This document shows positions 23,292 to 34,805 of a stretch of 64,000 nt of DNA, piece by piece; the stretch's first letter is position 1, and each line of letters begins with the position of its first letter. The position numbers were made by a program, and so were the translations under genes. Below the pieces are notes generated by a model. It was not told where the DNA came from, did not search any database, and saw nothing but the letters and a program-made list of their open reading frames with translations. The stretch is from Pilatotrama ljubarskyi (taxonomy: Eukaryota > Basidiomycota > Agaricomycetes > Polyporales > Polyporaceae): positions 377,018 to 441,017 of the forward strand of contig MU277675.1 in assembly GCA_022385805.1 (NCBI GenBank). Reading direction: 5' to 3'.

Positions 23292-24083
23292 TATGTTGGT
23301 CTCGCGCGTCTTGCAGACGCAGGTGGAAGCAATATACCGCCTCCTGAACGTCGCCTCGACCTTCGTTCTGTTTTCAGTGATTGCGTCGCCCCTGCATTTT
23401 CTACGTTCAATGCTTGTCGTTGCTTCACCCGCATTTGTCATACTAGTACCCGAACTTCCCTCGCCGACGCGTTTCGCGCTAACCCCCTCCCTCTCTATTT
23501 CTCATCCATGCTCTGCCCGGACCGTTGTCGCATAGGCTGCCTCTGCCGGGTGAGAGCGCGGCGTCCGTGGAGCCCCTTCCCCTTTCGCCGTCTTAATCAA
23601 TATGTACGACCGCATTGCCGCATCATTCTCACTTATTGGTGTCTACTCCTTCTCTGGTCATTGTCTGCGTCATATTGTCCGGATTTCTGGAACTCATCGC
23701 TCGTTAATCATACCCACGTACCGTAAGCATATACTACCCGTATTCTCGTACCGTATCCGCGTGCTCGTCTGGCCTTTCCTTAGCACTACGCATAAACTTG
23801 TTGTGTACTTGACAGCGACCTCGAGCAGTTGCATCGCACGCTCCACAGCGTAACACTGGGCGCAACGCCTGGTCTGCTGTTCGAACTTCGCGGTGGGGCT
23901 GACTTCCCAATCGGGTCAACAAGAAGGCGATAGCTTCTGATCCTAACAAGTACAAACAATCCCCCTACGGCCCGCATGACGGCCCGCATGACATTTGGTT
24001 GGAGTACGAATGGCCGGGGGTCGCAGCCGCCAGGTCGTACGTGACATACAAGCTGCAAAGCTTGCCTTCCCCTCCCGACCACG
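23292..24083. other. Intergenic with a 12-bp tandem duplication
   Basis: No gene is supported. The 12-mer ACGGCCCGCATG occurs twice in direct tandem at 23967-23990, about 95 bp before the protease start codon. Confidence 0.5.
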
Positions 24084-26622
24084 ATGAACCGGTTGCTCTC
24101 CTTCCTGATATGGCTTGCAGTCTCTGTGCTTTCAGAGAGGACGCGGGAAGCTACAGAACTTGTGGTGATCCGAGACCCAAATTCGCTGCAATGCAACCAC
24201 ATTACGATCCATGACGTGCAACAGTTCAGAGGGCTATCCGAGAATGGCTACTTCAGGACCAGGATCATCGACACTGGAGAGGAGCGTATCCAATACGTGT
24301 CTCACGACAAGGACCTCGTTTGGCGGCGTGCGGAAGCTCTATGCGGGAATAGAGACACCTGGGATTTCCACACTTGCATCCAGGAGCAACCTCTCACTGC
24401 GCAAATAGACCAGCAGCAGATGGTCTTGAAACCCTCCGTGCCATGTGGATGCACTATGCCCGCTGGGGTGGAGATACCCCCGCTGGACGTTCAGCCGCTC
24501 ATAACCTCTGGGGATTCGAGCAACCGTGTTGACCTGATGTTCTTCGCAGACGGCTGTAAGCTCCATGTTCCTGCGTCACATCGACAGAAGGGTGCTGAAG
24601 CGTCACAGACACTGCGGAGGAGAAGGACAAGTTCCTAGACGATGCTATGCGCCTCGCGAGAGATATTTCGGGGAACCAGACTTTCTACACTGTGAAGCCG
24701 CTGCTCAACTTCTGGGCCGCATTCACGCCAAGCCGGGAGGTACTGTGCCAGTCATCTTGCCAACGTATAGTTCCTGACGTCTGAATATATCGAACCCTGC
24801 AGAGTGGTATAGGCAGCGGAGGCGTTCCGAAAGAGTCGGTGTAGGCTACTACCTGCGCTCGGTTGGCCGATGGCTGATAGGGAGCTACCAGCACGCCTTT
24901 TGAGCTGTATCGCGACGGGACCGAGCTGCGGGCAGTGTACTACAACAAGCCGGAGGTTGCCCGAGCGGCCTGCTTTTCTCTGGGCGAACAGTGCGACTAC
25001 CCTATATTGATGGGTGCGTCGCTGTCCTCAGATGTGCCATTGAGACGTACTCTTACGTGGCTACATGAGCGCAGGGAACGATCCCTTGTACGGAGGTGAG
25101 TCTGTATCGCAAGCAGAGTACTAGTGGTCTAACACCTGGGAAGGCTTGGGTGGAGAATTCACGTAAGACGCTTCCCCTCTGTTCTGGTATAGATTCCGCG
25201 AACCTGAAGAACCATTTTCAGAGTGATCACTCCTTCCCTTGCAAATGGTGTTCTGGTACTCAGGTGAATTGTTTCCTCGCGCATGCCACACTTCTCATGG
25301 GCGTGACTTATGGCCGTCTCTGTCTAGGCATGAGCTCGGCCACTCTATCATTGAGGTTGGCGAGGAGTATGACGGGGGCTTCGCCTACTTCGGGGTCAAC
25401 GCTGCCCACAACGTCACACTGTCTGACATCCCTTGGGCGCACTGGCTCAGCAATACGTCGTCGCACGAGCACGCGCACACTCATGACCACGCGAATCGCA
25501 TCCATGACGAAGTAACGAAGGCCGAGCCCAGCGCACGGGCAGAGCGTTCCGTGATGCCAATGCAGGCATACCCATGGACTCTACTCAATACTTCTATGCC
25601 GTGGTCGACAAAGTTCAACTCGTCCGGGACGTATGCGTGGCACCTGGTGCGCTTCTCGCTCTCGGGTTTGCCGGAGAAGGAAGACCTTCGTGTGGAACTC
25701 GATGGGCATGATCTCGGCTGGGTCCCGCGGGCTGACATCGGGATCGACCGCTGGCACTACGATATCAAGCTGAACCACACACTGAAGGGCGGTGAGCACG
25801 AGGTCAGGTTCAGGTTGAGGAACGGGGAGAGAGAGGGCGAGGCACAGCTGTGCAGCGTGGAGGTACTGGAGTTCGGAGACGAAGACGAGTAAGTGGGCGT
25901 CATAGTGTATTGATCGTTCGTACGCGTGCTGAACGTCGGTCCTCAGGTTTGTCACGAAGCCCGGGCACTACAGCCTATATCCGACGTAGGTTGTCCATCG
26001 GAGTGGCCCAACGTGCGAGATCATTGACGCATTGCAGATTCTCGGAAAAGAACGAGACGTCGTACCGCCCCACGAACGAGGACTGCCTGATGCGCATCGT
26101 CACCACGCCCAACTTCTGCAAATCCTGCACGGAGGGACTGTGGCACGCCCTCCTGCGGCGCGTCAACCTCATCGACGACCTGCAGCTCAGCTGTGAAAAG
26201 GCCGACTCGGGCAAGTGGACCCGAACACTGGAGCTTACGCTCGTCCCGCTCGCGCACCTCAGGGATAGCCCCGTGGACGTTGCCGAGAGCTACAGTATCA
26301 CGTGGATGAAGGACGGCGAGATTCTGGATGACTTCGCCAACAAGACGAAGCTGGTGGACGACGGTGATTCTGTGGGGAGCTATGTGGTCAATGTGCAGTA
26401 CGCGACGGAGGAGGTACGCGTGGACAAGGATGGGCTGCTGTCATCCACCGCCGCGTCCTTCGTGTCGTCGGTATGTAGGCTCTGACTGAAATACCTTTAT
26501 GGAACACTCCACGGACTTTCAATTAGGATGCGGAGCGATACCCGTGTGTATTAGTCGAGTGTACGAGTATATCTACCCAGACATGCCCTGCGAACCGTCA
26601 ATTTTTAATATGGAGCAGATGA
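24084..26622 (+). CDS. Secreted M64-family (IgA-peptidase-like) zinc metalloprotease
   Basis: The ATG at 24084 begins a signal peptide (MNRLLSFLIWLAVSVLS). A beta-rich N-terminal region follows (LWRRAEALCGNRDTWDFHTC and NRVDLMFFADGYTAEEKDKF across an intron). The catalytic motif is HELGHSIIEVGEEYDGG near 25330, matching the zinc site of M64 peptidases (HExxH plus the downstream EEY/DEY-GG). After it come a His-rich insert (SSHEHAHTHDHANRIHD), the M64 C-terminal core (MRIVTTPNFCKSCTEGLWHALLRR) and a beta-domain. Potential N-glycosylation sites are common. The coding end is uncertain. A consensus donor GTATGT at the SSS codons and an acceptor at 26526 add about 31 residues and stop at 26622; without splicing the stop is at 26485. 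M64 is mainly a bacterial family with scattered fungal members. Substrate unknown. Confidence 0.85.
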
Positions 26623-26635
26623 GACCCTACTCACC

Positions 26636-27535
26636 CTACGACCTCGCGAAAGGTATCTGGAAGCCAGACAGCAACGCCCGAGCACGGTTTTGTGCGCCGA
26701 CTCCCTTTGCGTTTGTGATACAGTGGATGTGCATACCGAACGTCTGGGGGTACGCGTCGAAGTTGACCTCGATCTGGGGGAACAGACCGAGCGCCGTCGG
26801 GGGGAGACCGAAAGAGACCACTCCGGAAGCTGAGCTCATCTTGTCGAGACGGTTGGACGGGCCCTCCATGACCACGCCCTGGAAGTCTCGCAAGCGGGGG
26901 AGGACGAACTCGACGAGGACGCTGAGGAAGTCGTACATTTGCGGACCCTTCAAGTCGACCTTGACACCGACGGGGACGCCGGGGCGCACCCAGCCCTGCA
27001 GGTTCTTCCTTCCCTTCACCAGCTCCACGCCCTCCGCTGTATGCTGCCCACCGCCCTTCTCGTTCGCGCCTGAGATTGCACGGAGGGCCATGATAGGTCC
27101 AAGGAGGTTGACACGGCTGCTCGTCGCGTTCTTGATCATGGTGTGGATCTGGATACGCTCGAGCTGAACGACGTTGTCAGGGGCAGATGGTGGAGGGGGC
27201 TGTTTTGGCCAGCGGTTGCCACCGAGGGGAGGGTTGTAACGATGCTTGGTATACGGGTCGTTGGGGTCGTATGCAAGGCGGACGGGGCGTGGCGGCTTGC
27301 GAGCGGTCGGTTCGTGCACATAGGTCATGTACATCAGGTCATCTTGCAGAGTGTGGAAGTAGTGGTCTGCAAGACGACACCGGTGGGTGTCGCGGACGAT
27401 GATGTTGACATGGGGGATGGGCACGCCCTTCTCGTCGCGCTTGAGCGGCTTCGTAGTCGGTGCTGGCCGCGTACGGCGCACGCTGCGGCCTGCCGTCGTT
27501 GCCAAGCGCGGCGTCCGGGCTGCTTGGGCACTCAT
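26636..27535 (-). CDS. MRPL7: Mitochondrial large-subunit ribosomal protein uL5m
   Basis: This is a single-exon, 299-residue uL5 protein of the mitochondrial ribosome. The start is the ATG at 27535 (MSAQAARTPRLATTAGRSVRRTRP), an Arg/Ala-rich presequence typical of matrix import. The uL5 core shows QLERIQIHTMIKNATSSR, the region AEGVELVKGRKNLQGWVRPG, VGVKVDLKGPQMYDFLSVLV, LPRLRDFQGV and the ending GMHIHCITNAK. Bacterial L5 is about 180 residues; the extra N-terminal segment is usual in fungal mitochondrial homologues. A candidate 5' leader intron may lie just upstream (donor near 27604, acceptor near 27537). The 3' end faces the M64 protease gene with about 13 bp between stop codons if the protease uses its last exon. 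Confidence 0.92.
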   Translation of the reverse strand: MSAQAARTPRLATTAGRSVRRTRPAPTTKPLKRDEKGVPIPHVNIIVRDTHRCRLADHYFHTLQDDLMYMTYVHEPTARKPPRPVRLAYDPNDPYTKHRYNPPLGGNRWPKQPPPPSAPDNVVQLERIQIHTMIKNATSSRVNLLGPIMALRAISGANEKGGGQHTAEGVELVKGRKNLQGWVRPGVPVGVKVDLKGPQMYDFLSVLVEFVLPRLRDFQGVVMEGPSNRLDKMSSASGVVSFGLPPTALGLFPQIEVNFDAYPQTFGMHIHCITNAKGVGAQNRARALLSGFQIPFARS

Positions 27536-27894
27536 CTCTGCAATACGTCCGCATGTCAAGAGCTTTCAGACTACAGCACGCTGTGTTTTGAGATCATACC
27601 TGGTGGACGGAGGTGGCAGCGTTCAAGAAATAATTAGACGCCCGCTCTTCCGTTCCACGGGGTCTCCCGTGTGGCGAGGACCCGGGACACTCTATGGCCC
27701 CCTTCGGACCGGCGTCCCGCGACAGGTGGGGAGGGCACTGCCACTCCAAGTTCCTGCCACCTGGACCGTCGACGAGCCTGGACGTCTCTCGTGAGTCGTG
27801 AGTCTATCGCATATCTTTGCCTGCGCTCTCCCGTGAGCTGTACGATACTAGTATGAGATATAGTGCTGTGCTATAGAACTGACGGTCCTTGTAG

Positions 27895-29458
27895 ATGGAG
27901 TCTGCTGTACCGCAGCGACCAGTGTTCTTCGCAAATACCCGCACGGAGAGCGCCTTTGAAGAGATTCCTATAATGTGAACTCAGACATAGCTCCATCTCT
28001 GACGATACGTCTGTCGTATGGAGCACTGATATATTGGTGCTTTTCCTAGAAATATAGAGGATGCCCGGAGCACCGATCCGGGCGCTCGGAGGGCTCTTGC
28101 GGACGAAATCCGAGACGCGTGCATCAACGTAGGGTTTTTCTACGGTAAGATCGAAACTCTCCGCTTCCCCATTGTGAGGGCATACCGGCTTTCCTTGTAA
28201 TAACTCTTCTGCCAGTGAAGAACCATGGAATCCCGGAGGATGTCATCTCCGATACGGTCGCGGCCGCGAAACGATTCTTCGCACTGCCTACTGAAGCGAA
28301 GGCCGCCTTGGACATTCACAAGAGCGCGAACTTCAAGGGCTACACCGCCCTCCTTGGTGAGAACACTAACCCAGAAAACCGAGGAGACCTGCATGAAGGG
28401 TTTGATCTGGGATGGGAGGAGCTCACCGGAGAGAGTCGCGCGGACGATGGTGCCATGACGGGCGAGAACGTATGGCCTGAGGATCTCACCGGATTCAGAG
28501 AAGCGGTCTTGAGCTACTAGTAGGTGAAGCGCACCTACCAGGTCCCAGAGGGCTCACAATCTACAGCCATGCGGCTGTGAGGCTCGGGAAGGCACTGTTT
28601 CCGTTGTTCGCGCTCGCTTTGGACTTGCCGGAGAACTTCTTTGACGATAAGGTATGGCGCGGTAACCCGCTGTTGCTCGCCTCGTCCGGATCCATAGCCG
28701 TTACGCCCATTCAGATCACGAAACCTGCCGCGATAATGCGTCTACTCTACTACCCGCCTCAGACGGGCGATGTAGACGATCGCATCGAGGGTATCGGCGC
28801 TCATACTGAGTATGTCAGGTCCTCCGTGTACCGTCTGTCTCTCATCTGACCGAGTCAACCCAGCTATGAGGTGTGGACCTATCTCAGATTATCTGGCACC
28901 CACTCAGTGCGATCCCGCAGTGCTTCACAATCCTGTGGCAAGACGAGGTACCAGCTCTACAGGTCCTGAACAACGACGGGAAGTGGATAGATGCCGTCCC
29001 AATACCCGGTACTCTCGTGGTCAAGTGAGGAGCGCGTCTTTCTACACAAGCCCGTCGAGCTTCCGAGATTGACGCCTTGCAGCCTTGGGGACCAGTTTGC
29101 CAGGTGGACGAGTGAGTGTTTGAGACCCTCTCACGCTCAGGCCCCCACAATCTGTCGAGCTGACCCCACATATCCGCAGATGATGTTTTCAAATCGACGG
29201 TCCACAGAGCCGTGAACCGCGCGGGTGTCGAGAGGTACTCGATCCCGTTGTTCTTTGGGACGGACTACGATGTCAAGCTGGAAGTGAGTGATTCACTGCA
29301 GTTCATGACCACCACCAGAAATCTGACATGTGGCATGATAGGCCTTGCCGAGTTGCGTATCGGAGGATTGTCCACCAAAGTATGAGGTCGTCACCGCAGG
29401 GGAGTACGTGAAGTCCAGGCTCGAGGCGACCTATGCCCATTCAAGGGCGGATAAATAG
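27895..29458 (+). CDS. 2-oxoglutarate/Fe(II)-dependent dioxygenase, isopenicillin-N-synthase-like
   Basis: This is a soluble 2OG-Fe(II) oxygenase with both the DIOX_N and 2OG-FeII_Oxy domains. The ATG at 27895 gives MESAVPQRPVFFANTRT. The N-domain includes ADEIRDACINVGFFYVKNHG, KRFFALPTEAKAALDIH, FKGYTALLGENTNPENRGD and LHEGFDLGWEEL. The catalytic core has GIGAHTDYECFTILWQDEVP, where HTD carries the first two iron ligands and the Asp codon is split by an intron. It continues GKWIDAVPIPGTLVVNLGDQ, TVHRAVN with the distal His, and ERYSIPLFF with the Arg that binds 2-oxoglutarate. It stops at a TAG at 29456-29458. Fungal relatives act on many small molecules, so the substrate cannot be read here. 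Its convergent neighbour is an SDR reductase, but two genes do not make a metabolite cluster. Confidence 0.9.
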
Positions 29459-29635
29459 GGCTAGGACGAAGAGAGCGAGCTAGTTGAGCAGGATGTATCA
29501 CATATGAGTAGAAGTGTACGATAGTGATCCTTGTCGGTAACGGGGGCAGGAGGCATGTGAATTACAGTTCGTATAAGCTATAGCATGCATGGTCCAAGAT
29601 GTGATAGCGGGCCGTAGTGTGGGGCTGGAGGTGGT

Positions 29636-30818
29636 CTAGTAGTTGGAGGGGTATAGCAGGAGTCTACCACCATCGAGGAGTTGCACGGTTCCGTTCACGT
29701 AAGCTCCAGCCTGTAAGGTGAGGATGCTTTAGCTCATTCTCCAAACCGCACAAATTAGACGTACCCGGCTGGACAAGAATAGGATGAGGCCCCCCATATC
29801 GTCGATATTGCCGGCACGCTGGAGCGGCACACCCGCGGTGATGTATTCCGGGGAGATCAGGCCCTCCGTCATTTCTGAAGCCGCAAGCGTTGTGAGAAGT
29901 AATTCGGGGATATGAATGCGAGCAGCTACGGACCAGATGGGAAGATACCAGGTGCGATGACGTTGCTTCGTATATTCCAGTCCTTAAGGAAGTGCGCGAG
30001 CATCTTGCCCAGATGGGTGGCGGCCGACTTACTGAGCGTGTAAGGCACGCTAAATACCTTGTCGTCTTTCCTGAAGGCGCCGCCGCTGGTGACCGTGATG
30101 ATCTGGCTCGTGACGCCGGGCATGTTACCGCGCTTGTTGGCCGCGTCCAGCAGGTCAAGAAAGGCAACCGCGCAGTACCAGGCGGAGGTGACATTGACGT
30201 CGAAGGCGCGGGAGAATTCGTTCGGTGATCCGGCGGTCCACAGCAGCTCCTGGTACTTCCCGATGTCGACTTCGCCAGGCCCCGGCAGCTTTGGCAGCAA
30301 GCTCTTCGCCATGCCGGCATTGTTCACGAGCAGATTCACGTAGCCGTGCCTCTGGCGGACCGTTTCGGCGACGGCTTGCATGGATTCGCGCGAAGTGACG
30401 TCGCCTTGCAAGGGAATGAGGTTCCCTCGGCGCTGCAGCAGAGAACGCACGCGCTCATCAGCCCAGTGCTCGCGCAGCCAATTTGAGGGCCCGACATGGC
30501 GTGTCAAACGGATCCACGTACATTGTGTTCGCGCGCGGCGGCTTCGAGGACTTGTAGCCGGCGGGACACGATGTAGACGACCGCGCCATTGTGCTCCAAG
30601 GCCTTCGCGATCATCAGACCGATACCTGTGATGAGAGTTCCGTCAGTGATGCGCGCGTCGGGCGCGCAGGAAGACGCGAAGGTCCTGGGGCGGGAATGCT
30701 TCAACCTGCAAATGGACGCACCTGTACCACCGCCGGTCACGACGGCCACGAGACCCTCGACGCCGAAGAGGGTCTGGGTGTCCGAGAGACCCTGAAAGTT
30801 GTCGCATGCAGATGGCAT
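29636..30818 (-). CDS. Short-chain dehydrogenase/reductase
   Basis: This is a classical SDR, NAD(P)-dependent and probably cytosolic. The ATG is at 30818 (MPSACDNFQGLSDTQTLFGV). The coenzyme motif TGGGTGIG is interrupted by an intron after TGGGTG. Then come IALKALEHNG-type helix residues (MIAKALEHNGAVVYIVSRR), NNAGM, the active-site Ser in ITVTSGGAF and the catalytic pair in YTLSKSAATHLGK (YxxxK). APGIFPSEMTEG spans an intron, and the C-terminus NGTVQLLDGGRLL ends at a TAG at 29636-29638. The overall pattern recalls fungal RhlG/FabG-like reductases that reduce keto groups; the substrate is unknown. The gene converges on the 2OG oxygenase with about 180 bp between the stops. Confidence 0.9.
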
Positions 30819-31775
30819 ACTGGGGGCGGGTGTTCTGCGTAGAACGAAGGAGGCTGGGGGTGTCACCACGGTGCAGAAAACTGGCGGTCTCCGACTTGCA
30901 ACCCGAGCAGTGCCCGCGGGCTAAGTAGGAAATCGGTCTGCTCCGTTACGGCAACATTCAGATCTGCTAGCCGCGTTGGGGCCTGGAGCTGACACAACTG
31001 CTCGGAGGGCGCACGCGGAAACGGCTGATGGGATTGCTGCTCTGAGCGCACGGAAGGTGAGATGAACGCGGAGACGCTCGCCCGTCGGCTACAGCCACGG
31101 CCCACGCCGCTGGTTCATGACCTCACGGGCCTCGCGCACCCGCTGACAAGTGATGCACATAATATATGTCTCAACCGAGGACCGACGGAGAACACGCACA
31201 CAAAAGGCATCGCGCTTTGCGGGCCGCGCTGCGGCTGTTAATGGCTGACTGCACACGCCAGCGCCACCGACCGCAATCACCCACAGCGAAGCGCGGCCGG
31301 TACGGGGCGGCTGACCCGCTGCAATCGGACTGGGCTCCAGAGATACCTTGCCAGGCCGCTCTCTGTCGTAGCTCACCGTGCTGGAGAAGAGCGTTACGGC
31401 AGAGGTAAAGCGTCTGCAGCGAGAAGCCTCGCCTGGCGTGGTAGTTCCTCCGCCGGCGACCCGTCTAGCCGGGCCCGGGTGCACTTGTCGGGATGTGTAT
31501 GCTCATGCCGCCACAGACAGTCCGTCGACACTGCACCACGAAGCTGTCGCACGTCCAGAGCAGACGGAACACCCTGAATGTTTACAGCTGGATTTGATAG
31601 ACGTATCACATTGTCCGAGCCGTCTCTAGTGGTATATATCGTCCCTCTAGTGCTTATTCAACAAAGTCCGCAGTCAGATTACAACAGTCAAAGTCTGGAG
31701 AGCAAGTCGGAGCGTCACGGACGAAAGCGAAATACAGAGGACGCGGCGCACGTAGCACAAAGGACAGACGGGTTT
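30819..31775. other. Intergenic, nothing recognised
   Basis: This is the upstream region of the SDR gene and 3' flank of the GH16 gene. Open frames such as 31089-31484 (minus) show no family features. Confidence 0.5.
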
Positions 31776-33400
31776 TCAAAAGATTTGCACGAGCGCGAAC
31801 AGACTTCCCACGACGAGGAGCGCCGCAAGCAAAGGTGCCTCCGCGGATCGATGGCTGCTCGACGGCTGGAGCACGGTGAGCTCGCCGGGTTGTCCGTATA
31901 CCCTTACGTACGACACCTCGAAGTACGCGTTGTCGTAGTGCGACGGATCTCCGAGGACCCAGTCGTCGTAACAGACGCCGGTGCATGTCTGGTAGAAGAC
32001 GCTCGAGGCGCCCGCATAGTCTGCGCAATGAGGATGATGTCAGGGTCGACGGCGTCGGTAGAAGTCATGCTGGGACAAGTGACGCACCACCACATAACGT
32101 AATGTCGAACACGAGCTCCTGCGGCTGGAAGAACTCGTTGACGGCGCAGTCATTGGCTGGCCAGTTCGCGACAGGGATCCCTAGCGTGGTCGTGTCGATG
32201 CTGCTGGCATTTCCCTGCAACGAGCTCGGAATCGACGTGCGCTATTATGAACGGTGATAAGTGTATAGTTCCCGATGACTGGCCGGCGCTCCGCAGAGCG
32301 TGCCACGTACATTGAAGTACCAGATCCTGACATACGGAGACAATGCGTGAGCTAGTTTCTACAGCAGAGGGAAGGGTGGGCGGCGACGTACGATATGCCG
32401 TCGATGGCGAACTCCGTCACGTACACGCCACCGCCGGAATTCGCAAACCCTGCGATGCATAAGTTAGTTGCGACGCATTGCACACCTCGGGGAAGGGCTT
32501 ACCCGCGCCATAAGTTGCGGGGCTAGGATTAGAGACAATGCAGCCTTGGTTGCCGTTCGCCTGGACGGAGCAGTCCGTGGAGTTGATCAGAGTACTCGAC
32601 TGCACAGCGTTACTCGAGTGAGTACAACCCTAGATGGACCACGTCACCGACGGTCTGAGTGTCAGAGCGCAACGGAGCAGAGATCTCATAGAGACGGCGT
32701 ACCGGGTTGGTGTGTAAGCCCATGTGGCTGTAGTAGTCCTGGTTCACTGCCTCGAAGGTGTCAATCTGCACAAGGAGCATCAGGCTCACGACCTCCGGAC
32801 GTAGAGCGAGGAATTGAACACACTTCTCCGCCTACCGGCCATGTCGGTGCGGATGACCAGAAGGCACCCCATACTGAACACTGAGAACAACGTATTAGCG
32901 TCGATCCCGCCCGAGAAAGAAAGTCCGTGCGCACTCCATACGGTACGTGCCGGAGGTCTGTCACCCAGACTGATCCCACGGTGAACTGGTCTTTCGTGGA
33001 TATCCGAATAGAATTCCGGTTCTGGTTAAACTTCAGCGTGGAGCTGTTGTCAACCCTCATCACGGCGTTCCCAGCGTCATTGATGTACGCCAGCTTATCA
33101 TGGTAAGCGTCGATATCTCCCAAGAAGCTGCGCAGGACACGAGCGTCAGCGAGAGCCAATGGGGAAAGCCTCAAGGGCAGGGCAGAACGTACTTGACGTT
33201 CCCGTTCGTGAGATTATCGACTAGGGCGAATAGTGAGTACGTATTGGCAACCTGTCATCTGCAGCATGGGGCTTACAGTGGTTGTAGAAGTTCCAATCGT
33301 CAAAGAACGACTCGCCCGCGTACTCCTTGACCAGGTTGTACTGGGCGGAGACCGCGGCTGGCAGGATGAGCGACGCACACGCAATCCAAGTAGGAAACAT
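31776..33400 (-). CDS. GPI-type GH16 glucanase/transglycosidase
   Basis: This is a secreted family-16 glycoside hydrolase with a concanavalin-A-like fold that acts on beta-1,3- or mixed beta-glucans. The ATG at 33400 begins a signal peptide (MFPTWIACASLILPAAVSAQ). The mature protein starts with the GH16 opening motif SFFDDWNFYNHYDNLTNG (across an intron), then STLKFNQNRNSIRISTK and VWGAFWSSAPTWPVGGE. The catalytic motif GE|IDTFE (32751-32765 plus the end of the previous exon) carries both active-site glutamates and is split by an intron. CSVQANGNQGC, FANSGGGVYVTEF and DNAYFEVSYVRVYG follow. The C-terminus is a Ser/Thr patch then a hydrophobic stretch (APLLAALLVVGSLFALVQIF), the shape of a GPI-anchor signal. 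Many short introns. Likely wall-associated; whether hydrolase or transglycosidase is unclear. Confidence 0.9.
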
Positions 33401-34805
33401 GATGGTAGGATGTAGGGGGGACGTCTGCTATGTCTGCGCGTCTGCCAGGACTAGCGACTGTTATAGGGCGGCCTTTGAGGCGATTGGGCCGGTGTGGCAG
33501 AAAGACGCAGGCACGGAAACGCGCGCCCGGAACGTGAAGCAGACCTGGACCTGGCGTGCCGAGCGTATCACCGCTGTCAGTATCTGTGTCCTCCGGTGAA
33601 TGTTTGATAGGTACCTGCGGCGACGAGGGGGACAGGAGCGAGGGGGAAGAGAGGACAAGAAGCTGACGTCGAGGCACGTCGGACGCTCGGCGACACGGAG
33701 TGCTCGGAATAGTAGTCAGCCTGTGATCCCATCGAATTCATACACTGCGCTGTGGAGCAGTCCACGTTGCGCTGGAAAACATGACGACGCCGGGAGAATA
33801 CTTGTGGTGGGCGTGCAGAGTGCATCTTGCGATTCTGGGAACATCTGAGCTGCAGGATTGTCGATAGACTACAGAGATTTGTTTCAAGACGAAGGGCGAA
33901 GGAAAGCACGATCTATCATACAGGCGCACGAAGCGCTGTGCCTGGCCGCATTTGGGCATGATGGTACACGATTGGAGGTTCGCACCATCTGCTCTCTCAC
34001 AGTTCTTTCGAGGATGCTCGGTGCATGTATGATAGTCCCTTGCTCGACGTGAAGCCGGACCCCGGGCTAAAAGCAATTAACGCGTCGAAGGGCAATCGAT
34101 AGCCTTATAGTCGGGGATAGCATGTGTCTCCCCATGAGTGGCCAGCCAATTGTAGAGTCTTGCGTGAAGCCGACCTACATTGTCATTTAAATCACCCTCT
34201 ACATAAGTCGAAACATCGGCGAGGATTGGAGATTCAGCACACAGAAAGCAGATGCTCTCAACTGCAGCTATGCCATACCCTGAGGTGTCAGTGTATAGTA
34301 GTGCTACTAGTACTGCAGTAGCATATACCTGCGGACGGATGTACCATAGGTATAGCTTGCCTGCGATGTCGCCTCCACACAAGCTATATGTCACTGAGGA
34401 CATTGCGCAGGGCTCCTATTGCTCCAGCTTCCAGGCTGTCTAGAATCCGGAGGTCGGCCGGTCTTCCGAACTCCAGAGCAGAGTAGATTCGCAGTGGTCA
34501 GACAACCGGACGGTCGAGCGGCGAGCCAAGCTGGAGTCGGGAAATTTCGGGGCGGGGTGATTCAGAAATGAGCGGAGCTGCAATAGAAGTAGAACTCTTG
34601 CTCATGCCGAATCTTGCCGCACCCCCAACGAGGACTCGCTGATCATCTCCGCTGTAAAATGTGGCGTGAGAATGCTGAATTATCATGACAACCTATGCAC
34701 CGGCTGGAGTCGAGAACGCTCGGCACCATCTTCACCACTGACGACGACGACTACTACTGCTCATCACTGCTGCAGCGACAGCGAGCAGAGTTTCTGTGAA
34801 ACAAA
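33401..34805. other. Intergenic of about 1.4 kb, nothing supported
   Basis: This separates the divergent GH16 and FZO1 genes and should hold both promoters. A 108-residue frame at 34077-34403 (minus) has no recognisable features and I leave it unannotated. Confidence 0.5.

Noticed and set aside
27979..27990. An apparent 10-bp intron in the dioxygenase allowing IPIIDIAPS
   Set aside because: Far too short for a spliceosomal intron; a normal-sized intron to the acceptor near 28050 gives a sensible IPIINIEDARS reading.
27895..30818. A secondary-metabolite gene cluster formed by the 2OG oxygenase and SDR
   Set aside because: Only two tailoring-type enzymes, with no backbone synthase, transporter or regulator next to them.
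34077..34403. 108-codon minus-strand frame between GH16 and FZO1
   Set aside because: No domain, no clear promoter or splice signals; probably chance.
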